Source: Chrysophaeum taylorii
Lineage: Eukaryota; Sar; Pelagophyceae; Pelagomonadales; Pelagomonadaceae
DNA: 64,000 nt
Direction: 5' to 3'
NCBI GenBank assembly: GCA_029834535.1
Contig: JAQMWT010000437.1
Span: 1-64,000, forward strand
Shown: piece after piece, positions 40,422-49,703 of the stretch
Layout of the letters: every line of letters starts with the position of its first letter
Numbering within the stretch: the stretch's first letter is position 1
The notes under the pieces: generated by a model
Seen by the model: only the letters and a program-made list of their open reading frames with translations
What the model was told of the DNA's origin: nothing
Database searches by the model: none
Position numbers and translations under genes: made by a program

Positions 40422-40817
40422 ATGGCTGATTCGGTTCGTACGCCGGAAGAAGCGATTGTTTTGGTGATGCAGACGCTCCGTGCCCCGCTTAGCGAGTGGG
40501 CGCGGCGGCGGTGGGTGCCGTTTAATTTTGTCGCTGCGAGTGCCGGAGTCGACGACCCTGCTGCCGTCAGTCGTGCCGTCGACAAACGTCCGGCGGAGAT
40601 AGCGATCATCCGGGCAGTCGGCGCCACCAAGCTGACGCACCACCTGGCCATACGGTCCACCTGCGGGGGGTTCGAGCCGCCGAGGCCGGAAGCGCTGCAG
40701 GACATTACTGCGCAGGCCGCGGCCTTCTCGCGGAGTCGAACGCGAAACGGGAGAACCGGTCGCGTAAGGGCGTCGCGACGAGAAGAAGAAGGAGCGCCGT
40801 ACGGGCGACCACCCTGA
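40422..40817 (+). CDS. Hypothetical protein, divergent from ChlD
   Basis: The ORF from the ATG at 40422 gives 131 residues: MADSVRTPEEAIVLVMQTLR, then WARRRWVPFNFVAASAGVDD, AEIAIIRAVGATKLTHHLAI and a basic tail. The first ~110 residues read like globular protein; no family is recognised. It may be the first exon or intact start of the decayed coding stretch that follows. It shares a ~240 bp upstream region with ChlD. Confidence 0.35.
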   Translation: MADSVRTPEEAIVLVMQTLRAPLSEWARRRWVPFNFVAASAGVDDPAAVSRAVDKRPAEIAIIRAVGATKLTHHLAIRSTCGGFEPPRPEALQDITAQAAAFSRSRTRNGRTGRVRASRREEEGAPYGRPP

Positions 40818-42265
40818 CGAGAGTGCCGACGACGTAGCCGCCTCGAGGCAACTGCGCGGTGAAAATCGTTGAAGCTCCAGGAAGCGGCGTTGAAGTTGCG
40901 TGGCGACGCGCGGCCCCGCGTACGATTCTCAGAGCTACGGATCGACCGGAACCTGCAGAAGCAGGAAGCGGAGCGCCACGTCAACTTTTTCGGCCCTGAC
41001 GACGACCGGGACGTCTGCATCGTTCGCCTCGCTTGAGCCCGCCCCGCTCGGACGTTGCTGTCCGCGGCGTCCGAGACGACCGCGCGCGCTCGCGGCTTCG
41101 GACGATCGTCGAGCAGCGCCGCTTTAGTTGCAATCGGGACGACGTAACGGCGCGAGGGCCCTACTTGCTGTAACTTCGCGCTACTACGTTACGTTTCTAC
41201 GTAGCGACAACAGCTCCGCCTTTTGCGAGCGCGTACTTCATCTGTCCTCCGTACGTATCGCCCTCGGGGTCTCGCCCGACTCCCGCCGCGGACTCGCGCC
41301 TTCGTCGTTGACGACCTGCGGCAATCGACCTTGCAGACCAAGAAGAAGAGCTCTGGGCTGACGCTAATGCAGATTCGTGTTTTCTATCGACATCGACGAC
41401 CTTGCCATATCTCGACTCCATCATCGACACCTGCCGTGCCCTGGGCCGTCCGTCGCGACCGCTTCGCGAGGTTCCATCGACTATACGACAGAGGCTAGGT
41501 GCCCGCTCAATCGTCGGCCAGTCCGCCAAGCGTTCGGCGACCAACTCGAGGTCATTCGTTGCCTAGCCGTCGTCGGCGAGGAAGTGGGATACGCGAACCT
41601 TGGCGCGCCTCGAGAGCTTTTGCTTGCTCGAGGTCTTCCCGTAGATCTCAGGACATGTGTGGCGCCGTACGCGTGAGCTATAATATACTGCAGCAATGCC
41701 TCGTTCAACAGATCCGGTGGTTGGAGGCGTCCTGCCCGCGGTCGCGTCGTCTTCTGGGTAGCGTCGTCGTCGCACTCTCACTTAGTGTACCCCGGATCTA
41801 AATAAAGGAGCTGCAATTATAATTCGTTGGGGCAGCAGGAGCTGTAGTGCCAAAGCGCCGAAGCAGAATTGGGAATTGTTCGTCCTCCATGAAGTGCTTC
41901 AGGACCCGGACGAAGGGATGCGCAGGAGTAAGGACGTTCGCTGGGTCGCCAAAAAAACACAGGAGCCAGTCGCATCAGGGCCACCATCGCCACCCCCGTG
42001 TCAACACCCGCCTCCATGATGACGTGGTAGCGTACATAATTACATTACCCCCGTGACAACAAGGGGTATCAACTCGCTCAAAACGCTGGCGCCACCGTCG
42101 CGAGCTCGTAACTCAGCGGTTTCGTCGAGTTTCGAGGTCGCTCTTGGCCGGTCCAAATGAAGGCCAGAAAAGATCCCGACATCGCGGGATAGCTAATTCC
42201 GACCAGCCCCAAAATGCCTCGGAAATTGGGTTTTCCACTACTACGCTCAGTCCCGGGAGAAACGC
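40818..42265 (+). pseudogene. Decayed coding-like stretch, unassigned
   Basis: Plus-strand frames show protein-like pieces interrupted by stops and shifts: LRIDRNLQKQEAERHVNFFG near 40930-41000, GDQLEVIRCLAVVGEEVGYA near 41535-41600, and WELFVLHEVLQDPDEGMRRS near 41870-41930. No motif was recognised. Its style resembles the decayed region at 26280-28960. Confidence 0.3.
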
Positions 42266-42327
42266 GTAGCTAAAAATAACCTATAACTAATAAATACACG
42301 CGAAGGAAAGGGAAGATGGGAAGGGGA

Positions 42328-43666
42328 TCAACTACCCTCGGCCGCTGTATTAGCGCGATATATGCAGTGCGTTCCTTCCTTGGCAATTCGCTCGGAGCAC
42401 ATGGGCAGGCGGTAGATGGATTTGTCGTTTGAATCACGACCGTTGATTGCGTCGATAGAATGGGCGCTGATTGGGCCGATAGAGCGGGCGCCGACGAAAT
42501 CGCCCGTTTGGGAGACGAGCTCGCACCAACACTTGCCCGTGGTCTGAACAACTACCTCTTCCATAAAGAAGCAGGCTTCGGTGACCGTCGCCTCGAACCA
42601 AATCCGACGTCGGGCGTTATGGTCCACTATGACCTCGCATCGCTGACCAATCTCGAATCTGCGCCAGTTTCCGGTCATGCTGTGAACTTTCTGAATGCGC
42701 CCCTCGTTGCACTTGGAGATCCACTCGTCACAGTTGGATGGCCACCCCTTGAAGTGAACGAGGATGTTCCAAGGGCAAACACCAACAACGACCTGAGGTA
42801 ACAAACAACACGCGCCTCACTTCTCGAAAAAAGCAAAATCGCATTCTACAAAAGAAAGACGCGTCTGTTGGCTCACTGACTGACTGACTGACACGTTGAG
42901 ACACATCCCAGACGCTGGACGCAACCGAATCGTACCACTTGTTTTTCGAGTTGCGCGCGTCGATCAAGTCCCCCACTTTGAGAGCATCGCGCCAGTTATT
43001 GCCGATGTCGACTTGAGTGGCGCGATCCACCAACAACTTGTCAACATTCGTCGCATGGTACAGGTCTTCGCGAAGCTCCTCGACTTCCTGAACAAGGCGG
43101 CGCGACTTGGCGAGCAGCTTGGCGAGCGGTCTCGCCAAGACCTCTTTGCGCCGCCAGGCTGCTTGAATGGTCGTGGCTGCCCGACGACAAACAAGTAAGG
43201 CGAATCTCGCTTTTCGCCCGCGGCCAAATTTCTGAAGCGCGCACACGCAATGCAACAGGTGTTTACGCACACGTCGAGCCAGCTCGCGCCGAAAGAGTGT
43301 CTCGACGACGACTGCGGCTCGACTCGAACGCACAAACGCGCGGCGCTGGCGCCTCATCCGCTCGCACGCCTCGACGACGCGCGCGGACGCGACGGCGCGA
43401 GCGCGATACCGAAACGCCAGAAGCATCCTCGCCACGGCCTGGAGCCCCACGACCTTGACGACCGCGCGCTCCACCCACCGACGAACCAAACACCCGCGCA
43501 TGAGCGGCTGAACGAGACGCGCCAGCGGTTCACGCATCAGAACACGTACTCCAACCATTTGCGCGCGCAGAAGCTCGTTCTGCGCCCGCAGCGCTTGGTT
43601 CTGCTGCTCGAGCTCTTTGTGTGTGCTACCCAATGAACAAAAATCGCTCATATCTTCGTCCTCCAT
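42328..43666 (-). CDS. IQ-motif, coiled-coil and Tudor-knot/MBT-like protein (two exons)
   Basis: Exon 1 runs 43666-42893 and exon 2 42792-42328, giving about 412 residues. The start is the ATG at 43666 (MEDEDMSDFCSLGS); the open frame upstream is transposon sequence. An N-terminal coiled coil (ELEQQNQALRAQNELLRAQM) is followed by Arg/Val-rich helices with an IQ-like motif AATTIQAAWRRKEV. Next comes LKVGDLIDARNSKNKWYDSV, completed across the intron by NILVHFKGWPSNCDEWI, the two halves of a Tudor-knot/chromo-barrel-like domain. A second similar unit, FEIGQRCEVIVDHNARRRIW plus EEVVVQTTGKCW, is near the C-terminus. Such domains bind methyl-lysine or mediate protein contacts; IQ motifs bind calmodulin. 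The combination is unusual and the function unknown. Confidence 0.75.
42793..42892 (-). other. Spliceosomal intron, 100 bp, phase 0
   Basis: On minus, the donor is CAACGT|GTCAGT at 42892 and the acceptor TTACCTCAG|GTC ends at 42793. Removing it joins the frame containing GDLIDARNSKNKWYDS to the frame containing VLVH/ILVHFKGW, restoring a complete domain. The 5' part of the intron is a (GTCA)n microsatellite. This is the only intron I can support in the window. Confidence 0.75.
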
Positions 43667-43692
43667 GGTCTGTCCTGAGCCTTTGGACGAAA

Positions 43693-44952
43693 CCAAGTCC
43701 AGGCCAGGAAGTTCACCTAGTCCCAATCTCTAACCCCAGTAAGTTCACCTGGTCCCACTAAGTTCACCTAGTCCCAATCTCTAACCCCAGTAAGTTCGGC
43801 GTAAGCCCACTCGTGTTCACACCCCCTCACCCCACTCTCCTTCGAGCTCGTCGCTCTCACCTCCGCCAATCTAAGCTGCTTGCATCCGTACACGCCGCTA
43901 GCCTTTGCGCTCACTCTAAAAACCCCAGTAAGTTCACTTGGTCCCAGTTAGTTCACCTGGTCACTAAGTTCACCTAGTCCCAATCTCTAACCCCAGTAAG
44001 TTCACCTGGTCCAAGTAAGTTCACCTACAGTGCGCGTGTAGACGCCGGGAGGGGGCTTATCGGTATTGTGGGGTAGGGTGGAGTCGTCGACTCAGAAGAG
44101 GATATCCTCGGGGTTGCCGATCGACACAGAGCCGCGTAGAGCTGGACGTGGCAGAAGACGGGCTTCGCCAAGAGGACGCCGACCTCGCGGGGCGTCTGGC
44201 CCTGGCTCTTGGTGATCGTTTGGCGTCGGCGGGCCTTACGGGATACAGGTTGGAGGAGCCTCGGTGACAACGACACGATCGATCATGTATCTGGTACCGT
44301 TGCAGTGGCCGTGCGACGGGTCGAGGTTGCGAAGACTTTAAGCTCGCGATCAAAGTCAGCATGCCGTTGGTTGTCAGGGAGTTCAAAACTCGACTCTTGA
44401 GAGCGAGGCGTCGTCTTCCGACCCAACCTAGTCGGCCGAAAAGAACTCCGACGCCTCGTCTCCGGGAAAAAAAGGCCGCGGTCATGCGCGCGTTGTCAGC
44501 ATCGACAACATCGTTTCGACGGGGCGTGAGAATGGCGCGCTGAAAGAGCCGCCGCGGGTCGTGGAAACAGTCTGCGAGGTCGCCGTAGACGGCTTGGAGG
44601 ATCAATGCCTGCCTGGCTCGCGGGCCTACCTGATCCTTACCCTAAATCGAGGGACAACACGCCTCGGCGATGACCCCGACTAGGTCCCGCGTACTTATCT
44701 CCGCCCGTCAGGCACATCCCTCATACCCCACAAACCCACCCACATCCTTCATGCCCCACACACACCCCCCTCTTAGCAGTCGACATTTAAAGGCAAACAT
44801 CCTTCATGCTCCCCACACACACCCCCCCTCTTAGCAGTCGACATTTAAAGACAAACAGACAGACAAACAAACAGACAGACAGCGCCACACACACCCCCCT
44901 CTTAGCAGTCGACATTTAAAGACAGACAGACAAACATCTGTCGATTAGTAGT
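43693..44952. mobile_element. Composite helicase/RT mobile element, copy D
   Basis: It starts CCAAGTCCAGGCCAGGAAG, 27 bp upstream of the IQ/Tudor-knot start codon. It carries iterons, a minus-strand helicase remnant (44030-44600), the CTACCTGATCCTTACCC junction, then the RT element's stop-codon region and three successive TTAGCAGTCGACATTTAAAG tails (~44775, ~44833 and ~44902), ending ATCTGTCGATTAGTAGT. The repeated tails suggest serial tail-on-tail insertion or slippage. Confidence 0.7.
44030..44605 (-). pseudogene. PIF1/Helitron-type helicase C-terminal remnant, copy D
   Basis: One minus frame of 182 codons gives MILQAVYGDLADCFHDPRRL, RAILTPRRNDVVDADNARM and later text; an overlapping frame gives [18 protein letters not shown] and [14 protein letters not shown]. 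It is nearly identical to copy A2, with a 20 bp deletion near 44070. Confidence 0.7.
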
Positions 44953-45164
44953 TAGGATACCTGTTCTTGTTGATACATTCCTGTTCCGGTACCTTCGGAC
45001 ACTGTATCCGGTACCACGTGTTTGTACTTGAAGAAGCCAGTACTTACCCCTCAAGATAGCGGTTTTGGGACAACGCTTCCAACATTGCTAGCACCGATTC
45101 GTCGTCAATTCAAGGGTCGCAATCCCAATGATCCCAAAATCACCCTCGACGGGCATTGTGGCAA

Positions 45165-45515
45165 CAGGAGTGTGTGCGGGGGGCATGAAGGATGTGGGTG
45201 GGTTTGTGGGGATTGTCTTTAAACAGGAGTGGGGCGTTATTCTAGCGATAAGGGAAATGACGAAGGGGTACTGGATACGTGGTGTAAGTGTCATAGCTTC
45301 CTCACACAGGTGCTGGAAAAGAAAGAAAGGGGAAAGGGGGTAAGTGAGGAAAAGAAAGAAAAGGGAAAAGGGGTAAGTGAGGTCCTCACACAGGTGCTGG
45401 AAAAGAAAGAAAAGGAAGAAAAAAAAAAAAAAAGGGGGTAAGTGAGACGCTCACAGAGGAGAAGCTTGAAGGAAGACGTCACACACCCCCCTCTTAGCAG
45501 TCGACATTTAAAGAC
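45165..45515. repeat. Retroposon tails around a purine-rich duplicated segment
   Basis: 45165-45225 is an inverted retroposon 3' UTR (GGGGGGCATGAAGGATGTGG). 45300-45450 holds repeats of CTCACACAGGTGCTGGAAAA with GAAAGAAAAGG and GGGGTAAGTGAG words. 45485-45514 is another plus-oriented CACCCCCCTCTTAGCAGTCG tail. No gene is seen. Confidence 0.65.
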
Positions 45516-45565
45516 GTCAGGAGAGGCATAGTGGCAGAAAGAGACAGGGATATCGGGCGATGTCG

Positions 45566-48075
45566 CTAAGTGAGGTAACGAGCACGAAGCCGGATAAAGG
45601 AAGGAGCTTCCATACTGCGGGTGAAGATATCGCTAAGGTTGTCAAGGCGGGGAATGTGTTGGAGATCAATGATGTGGTTGCGATGATATTCGGCGGTGCT
45701 GTAAAAGCGAATGTCAATATGGCGGGTGCGCCGTGTGAGACATTGGAGACGGACTTGGGTGACGGTGGTGCTATTATCGATATACATTGGTACCGTGTGA
45801 CGAGGGAGATCAAAGTCATCAAAAAGTTTGAGAAGCCAAGAGAGCTCAGCAGTAGCGGCGTAAAGAGCGAGCAATTCAGCTTCAAAAGAGGAGCGGGCGA
45901 GGAGGTACTGCGAGCGAGAACAGTAGGCTATCATAGAGCCAGCAAGGAGAAAACAGAAGCCAGTAGTGGAGTGGCGGTCATCAGGGTCGTCGGCCCAGCT
46001 GGAGTCGGAATAACCACAGAGACGAAGGGTAGAATCGCGACCAAGAACAAGGGCAAGATGTTGAGAACCATTGAGATATCGTAGGGTATGGGATAAAGCG
46101 TGCCAGTGGGGTTTACCAGGATTGTGTGAAAAACGCGCACACTGATTGACGGACCAAGTGATATCAGGGCGAGTCATGACGGGAATGAATAAAACACAGC
46201 TAACAATACGACGAAAAGGGATGCGTGCCATGAAGACGTGAGCGGGAGAGCCAGGAGCAGGACAATCAGCCGCAGAAAGATGAAGACGCGTAATGCGGAG
46301 ACCAACGTAAGTGGTTAGATCTAGCTCGTTGACGTCAGTGAAGGTTCGGAAACGGAGGAAGAAGGCTTGGTAATGGCCAAGGCAATGACGAGGGTGCGCC
46401 ACAAGAAGATCATCAACGACAAGAACGAGACTTAGGACAACGGTAGAATTAAGCACGAGCTTGTAACTGCAAATGTCACCAGATCCGCGGACGAAGCCAC
46501 AATCATTGACAAGGAAGCGTTCCAAATAAAGCCACCAATTACGACAAGCTTGTTTGCAACCATACCAAGAGCGACGGAGCTTGTAAACGATTTTGGAACC
46601 ATCGGTGGGTTGGCGAGGAGCATACCTTCGGGTAGCCAGACATAGATGTCTTCGTCAATGGGAGCTTGGATAAAAGCGGAGCTGACATCCAACTTGTGCA
46701 AATCCCAGTCATGAACAGCAACAAAAGTTAGAAAGAAACGGATGGTGACGATGTTGGCAACTGGGGGATAGGTATCGTGATAATCAATACCGTGAACCTG
46801 GGTGTAACCGCGGACAACGAGGGGAGCCTTGTACGATTTGAAGCGGATTCATACTTCTTGCGGAGGATCCACTTGAGGGTACAGATGTTGCCAGAAAAAG
46901 TCGAAGGAACGCGAACAACATCCCAGCAACCAAGCTGACCGAGGGAATGATAATCTTTGGCGATGGCGTGCAACCAGCCAGGACGCTCAGGATTTGTCTG
47001 AGCTAAAGCTTCGCGTAATTGGGTGGAAGTGATAGCCCCATCGTCAATGTATGAATACTGAGAGGTTTCTTCAGAAGCAGAGTAATGAACATGGACAGCA
47101 TGGGGATCAACAATGGTATGAGCTAGACAAAGGGGGAGGAAGACATAATGAACTAACAAACGAAAGCTAGAATAAGAGACATACAGAGGGTGACAGGAGG
47201 AAATAGAATCGACATTATGACAGGACGAAACAGAATCGACATTACGTTGGGGACAAACAGAATTGACGTTGCGTTGTGGACAAACGCTAGAATGAAAGTT
47301 CGATGGTTTGTTTGTGTGTTTTGGTAATGCGCTTTGGTCGACTTTGCGCGGTCGGCCCCGTTTGGCTCGACGTAATAGTGCACTTTTCGTATTGCCCGTT
47401 GACGGTTGTGGTATTGTTTCTGGGGTGATCAGTTCCGATAAGGCCGGCTCCTGAGCATCTACAACAGAAGACAAGGGAGCAACAGCGGAAGACAAACGAG
47501 GGTCATAATAAAATAAGTCAGGGAAACGAGAATTCACAAGAGGAGGAGGAAGGGGTTGGGAGGACAGAGACTTACGCATGGCAAAATTTTCGTCAAAAAC
47601 AACGTCAATAGATGTATGGATGACGGGACCAGTGGTGCGTTGAAGCAATATGCGATAACCAGGTCCGGCAGAGGGATACCCAATGAAGATGCCGGTTATA
47701 GCTTTGGTAGGCCATTTGTCGCCAGTAAGAATAGCAGCAGGACAGCCCCAAACACGAAGAAAATCGACACGGGGTAGAGCCTTGTGTAGCATTTCATATG
47801 GCGTCATGTAACCAGGGTTAGAGGCGTTTGGCATGCGCTCGGAGATGAAGTCAGCCGTTTCCATGGCCCAACGCCAAAAATCAGGTGGACGGTGCGCATG
47901 CACCAATAGAGTGCGAGTAATATCAGCAGTTGCGCGATGAGAGCGTTCCACAACACCAGAAAAAGCGTGCGCCTGTGAAATTTGCATGATACTAATCGTG
48001 CGGATATCCGTGAAAACCGCGATATGAACTTCACGCGGCTTTACAAGCGCATTACCGATGTTTACATGGGCCATG
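45566..48075 (-). pseudogene. Ty1/copia polyprotein 3' part: integrase, RT, RNase H
   Basis: Read from 48075 downwards on minus: integrase C-terminal text FSGVVERSHRATADITRTLL, TPYEMLHKALPRVDFLRVWG and FDENFAMRKSL; then a linker with repeated NVDSVSSC-like units; then RT WDLHKLDVSSAFIQAPIDED and YVWLPEG, the metal motif as LVVDDLLV, and RNase H with GYSDSSWADDPDDRHSTTGF, SRSQYLLARSSFEAELLALY and DNSTTV. Order and motifs are diagnostic of copia pol. At least two frame changes (around 46720-46860 and 46430-46530) break the ORF. Sequence upstream of 48080 on this strand is antisense to gag and not part of the gene. Confidence 0.85.
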
Positions 48076-48084
48076 GGGATCGTG

Positions 48085-49480
48085 TCGCTCAGTCTGCAAT
48101 TGCTTCCTTGCATTCCTTGGTATGCAACACTATCGATGAACTTTAGTCTTTTCTTAACAAGTTCATCACCGGTGTTCAAGTTGCTCCGCATCATCAAGAT
48201 TTCCCTGACACTCTTGCATTGCAATTGCTTCAGACAAAAATCCCCGACTCGATCTTGTCTAAGGATCTCATTGCACTTGACCCTAAACTGTGCACATATG
48301 ATGGTTTCGTTGATCGCCTCAACAGTAAAGTCTTCGATTATCTTCAGACCAAGTCTGCGCTTGTCCATGCTACGCTCCGTGAGGGTCCCTGCCGTCGTGA
48401 ACGTTGCAACTTTTGCGGTCGTACCAACCATCCTTTGGATAAATGCCTTCATCGTCTCAATGATTTGCGCTCCCAACAGCGTTCCCGCCCCCGCCCACCT
48501 TTCCGTTCTAGGCCTTCGCCTCCATTTTCCCGTGGCTCTTTCCATCGCAAGCGCCCACGCGCTACTGACCTTTGTCACTTTTGTGGTATTCCTGGCCATC
48601 ACCAGAAGGATTGTCGTAAGCGCCAGCGCTATCTCCTCTCCCAAGCCGCAGCCCTCCCTCGCCCTCGTCCCCAATACCCACCTCGACCCCATCCACCATT
48701 CTACCAAAACTATCTTTCCGCCCCCATCCCACTCTTGCCCCCCTCTCAACCCTCTCCGCCGCTTCTTGCGTTGCCACCCTCCACCACACCCTCTGTCCCG
48801 CCTTCCACTACCATATCCCCTCCTGACCCATCTCTTTCTGCACCCACCTATCCGTCTTTCAATTTCCATCTTCTTTCCATCTCCCCCTCCATTCACCAAG
48901 TCCTTTCCTCCACCAATGCCCTTACCGCTCTGCTCACCGCCCGTGAGCGCGACTACCTTCACTGCAACAATCTTCGCCTCGTCGTCTACGATACCGGTGC
49001 CAACGTCAATCTCTTCAATTCCCCTGCTGGTTTCACTGACCTTGACAACACTCAACAGCACTAAATCACTTCTGCTATCGGCACTGGCTCTGTTTCTGGT
49101 TCTGGCACTGCTCACTTAACGCTCCCTACAATTGGTCCTCTTGACAATCGTGGTCTTCCTTCTCCTGCGCCCACTCTTTCCGCCCCTCATGGCATCCATG
49201 TCGCGTTCCCGCATACCCTCATCTCTCCTGGCCTTGGTCACAAACGGATTCTTTCGGATCATGCTCTTGAGCAAGTTGGTTACGATTGTCATACGATTCA
49301 GGATGTTGGCCCTACTCATCCGCAACGAATCTTACGTCATCGCCAAACGCATCACGTTATTCCCCTGCTTCGTGTCGCACACCGTGCTGCTCTTTGTGTC
49401 GTTAGAGGACAGGACGAAAGGCAGCACTACCACTGCCACCATTCTCTACCAGAGGCATAGTGATTTTTACTGTTCTCTAG
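48085..49480 (+). pseudogene. Copia gag and protease part, opposite orientation
   Basis: The plus-strand frame carries gag helices (FITGVQVAPHHQDFPDTLAL), two CCHC zinc knuckles (CNFCGRTNHPLDKC and CHFCGIPGHHQKDC) and the protease active site YDTGANVNLF followed by GTGSVSGSGTAHLTLP. A stop (TAG near 48146) precedes the main frame and another (TAA at 49062-49064) lies just after the protease site; the text continues into a pre-integrase zone until 49480, where an insertion begins. This half runs opposite to the integrase/RT half next to it. Confidence 0.8.
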
Positions 49481-49487
49481 GTTTGGA
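49367..49487 (+). repeat. ~115-bp direct repeat, left copy
   Basis: GTCGCACACCGTGCTGCTCT through TGATTTTTACTGTTCTCTA recurs at 57258-57363 with about four differences. The left copy is inside the copia pre-integrase frame. The pair brackets 7.8 kb of compositionally different DNA. Confidence 0.8.
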
Positions 49488-49703
49488 CCCAGTCCGGTAC
49501 TGGTAGAGAAACGTCCTCCGAAAGACATCGATCTCGATCGACGTCTCGGACAAAGAAACAGGATTTCCAGAAAAGAGCAATTTCCTGAAGTTCCTGAAAG
49601 TTTTAAGACCGTAGTCAAGTCTCATCGCTTGCTACTGGTGAAAAAGTGTGAAAAAAAAGTGTGAAAGGCAACCAACAACGCGCAAAACGCAACCCCGAAA
49701 ACG

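Noticed and set aside
38440-40467. 675-codon plus-strand ORF opposite ChlD
   Set aside because: Antisense shadow of an unmistakable ChlD frame; the same applies to the 499-codon minus ORF opposite ZEP and the many ORFs opposite or overlapping the ankyrin gene.
48080-49115. N-terminal part of the 795-codon minus ORF as copia protein
   Set aside because: It is antisense to the gag zinc-knuckle frame; recognisable integrase text starts only below about 48075.
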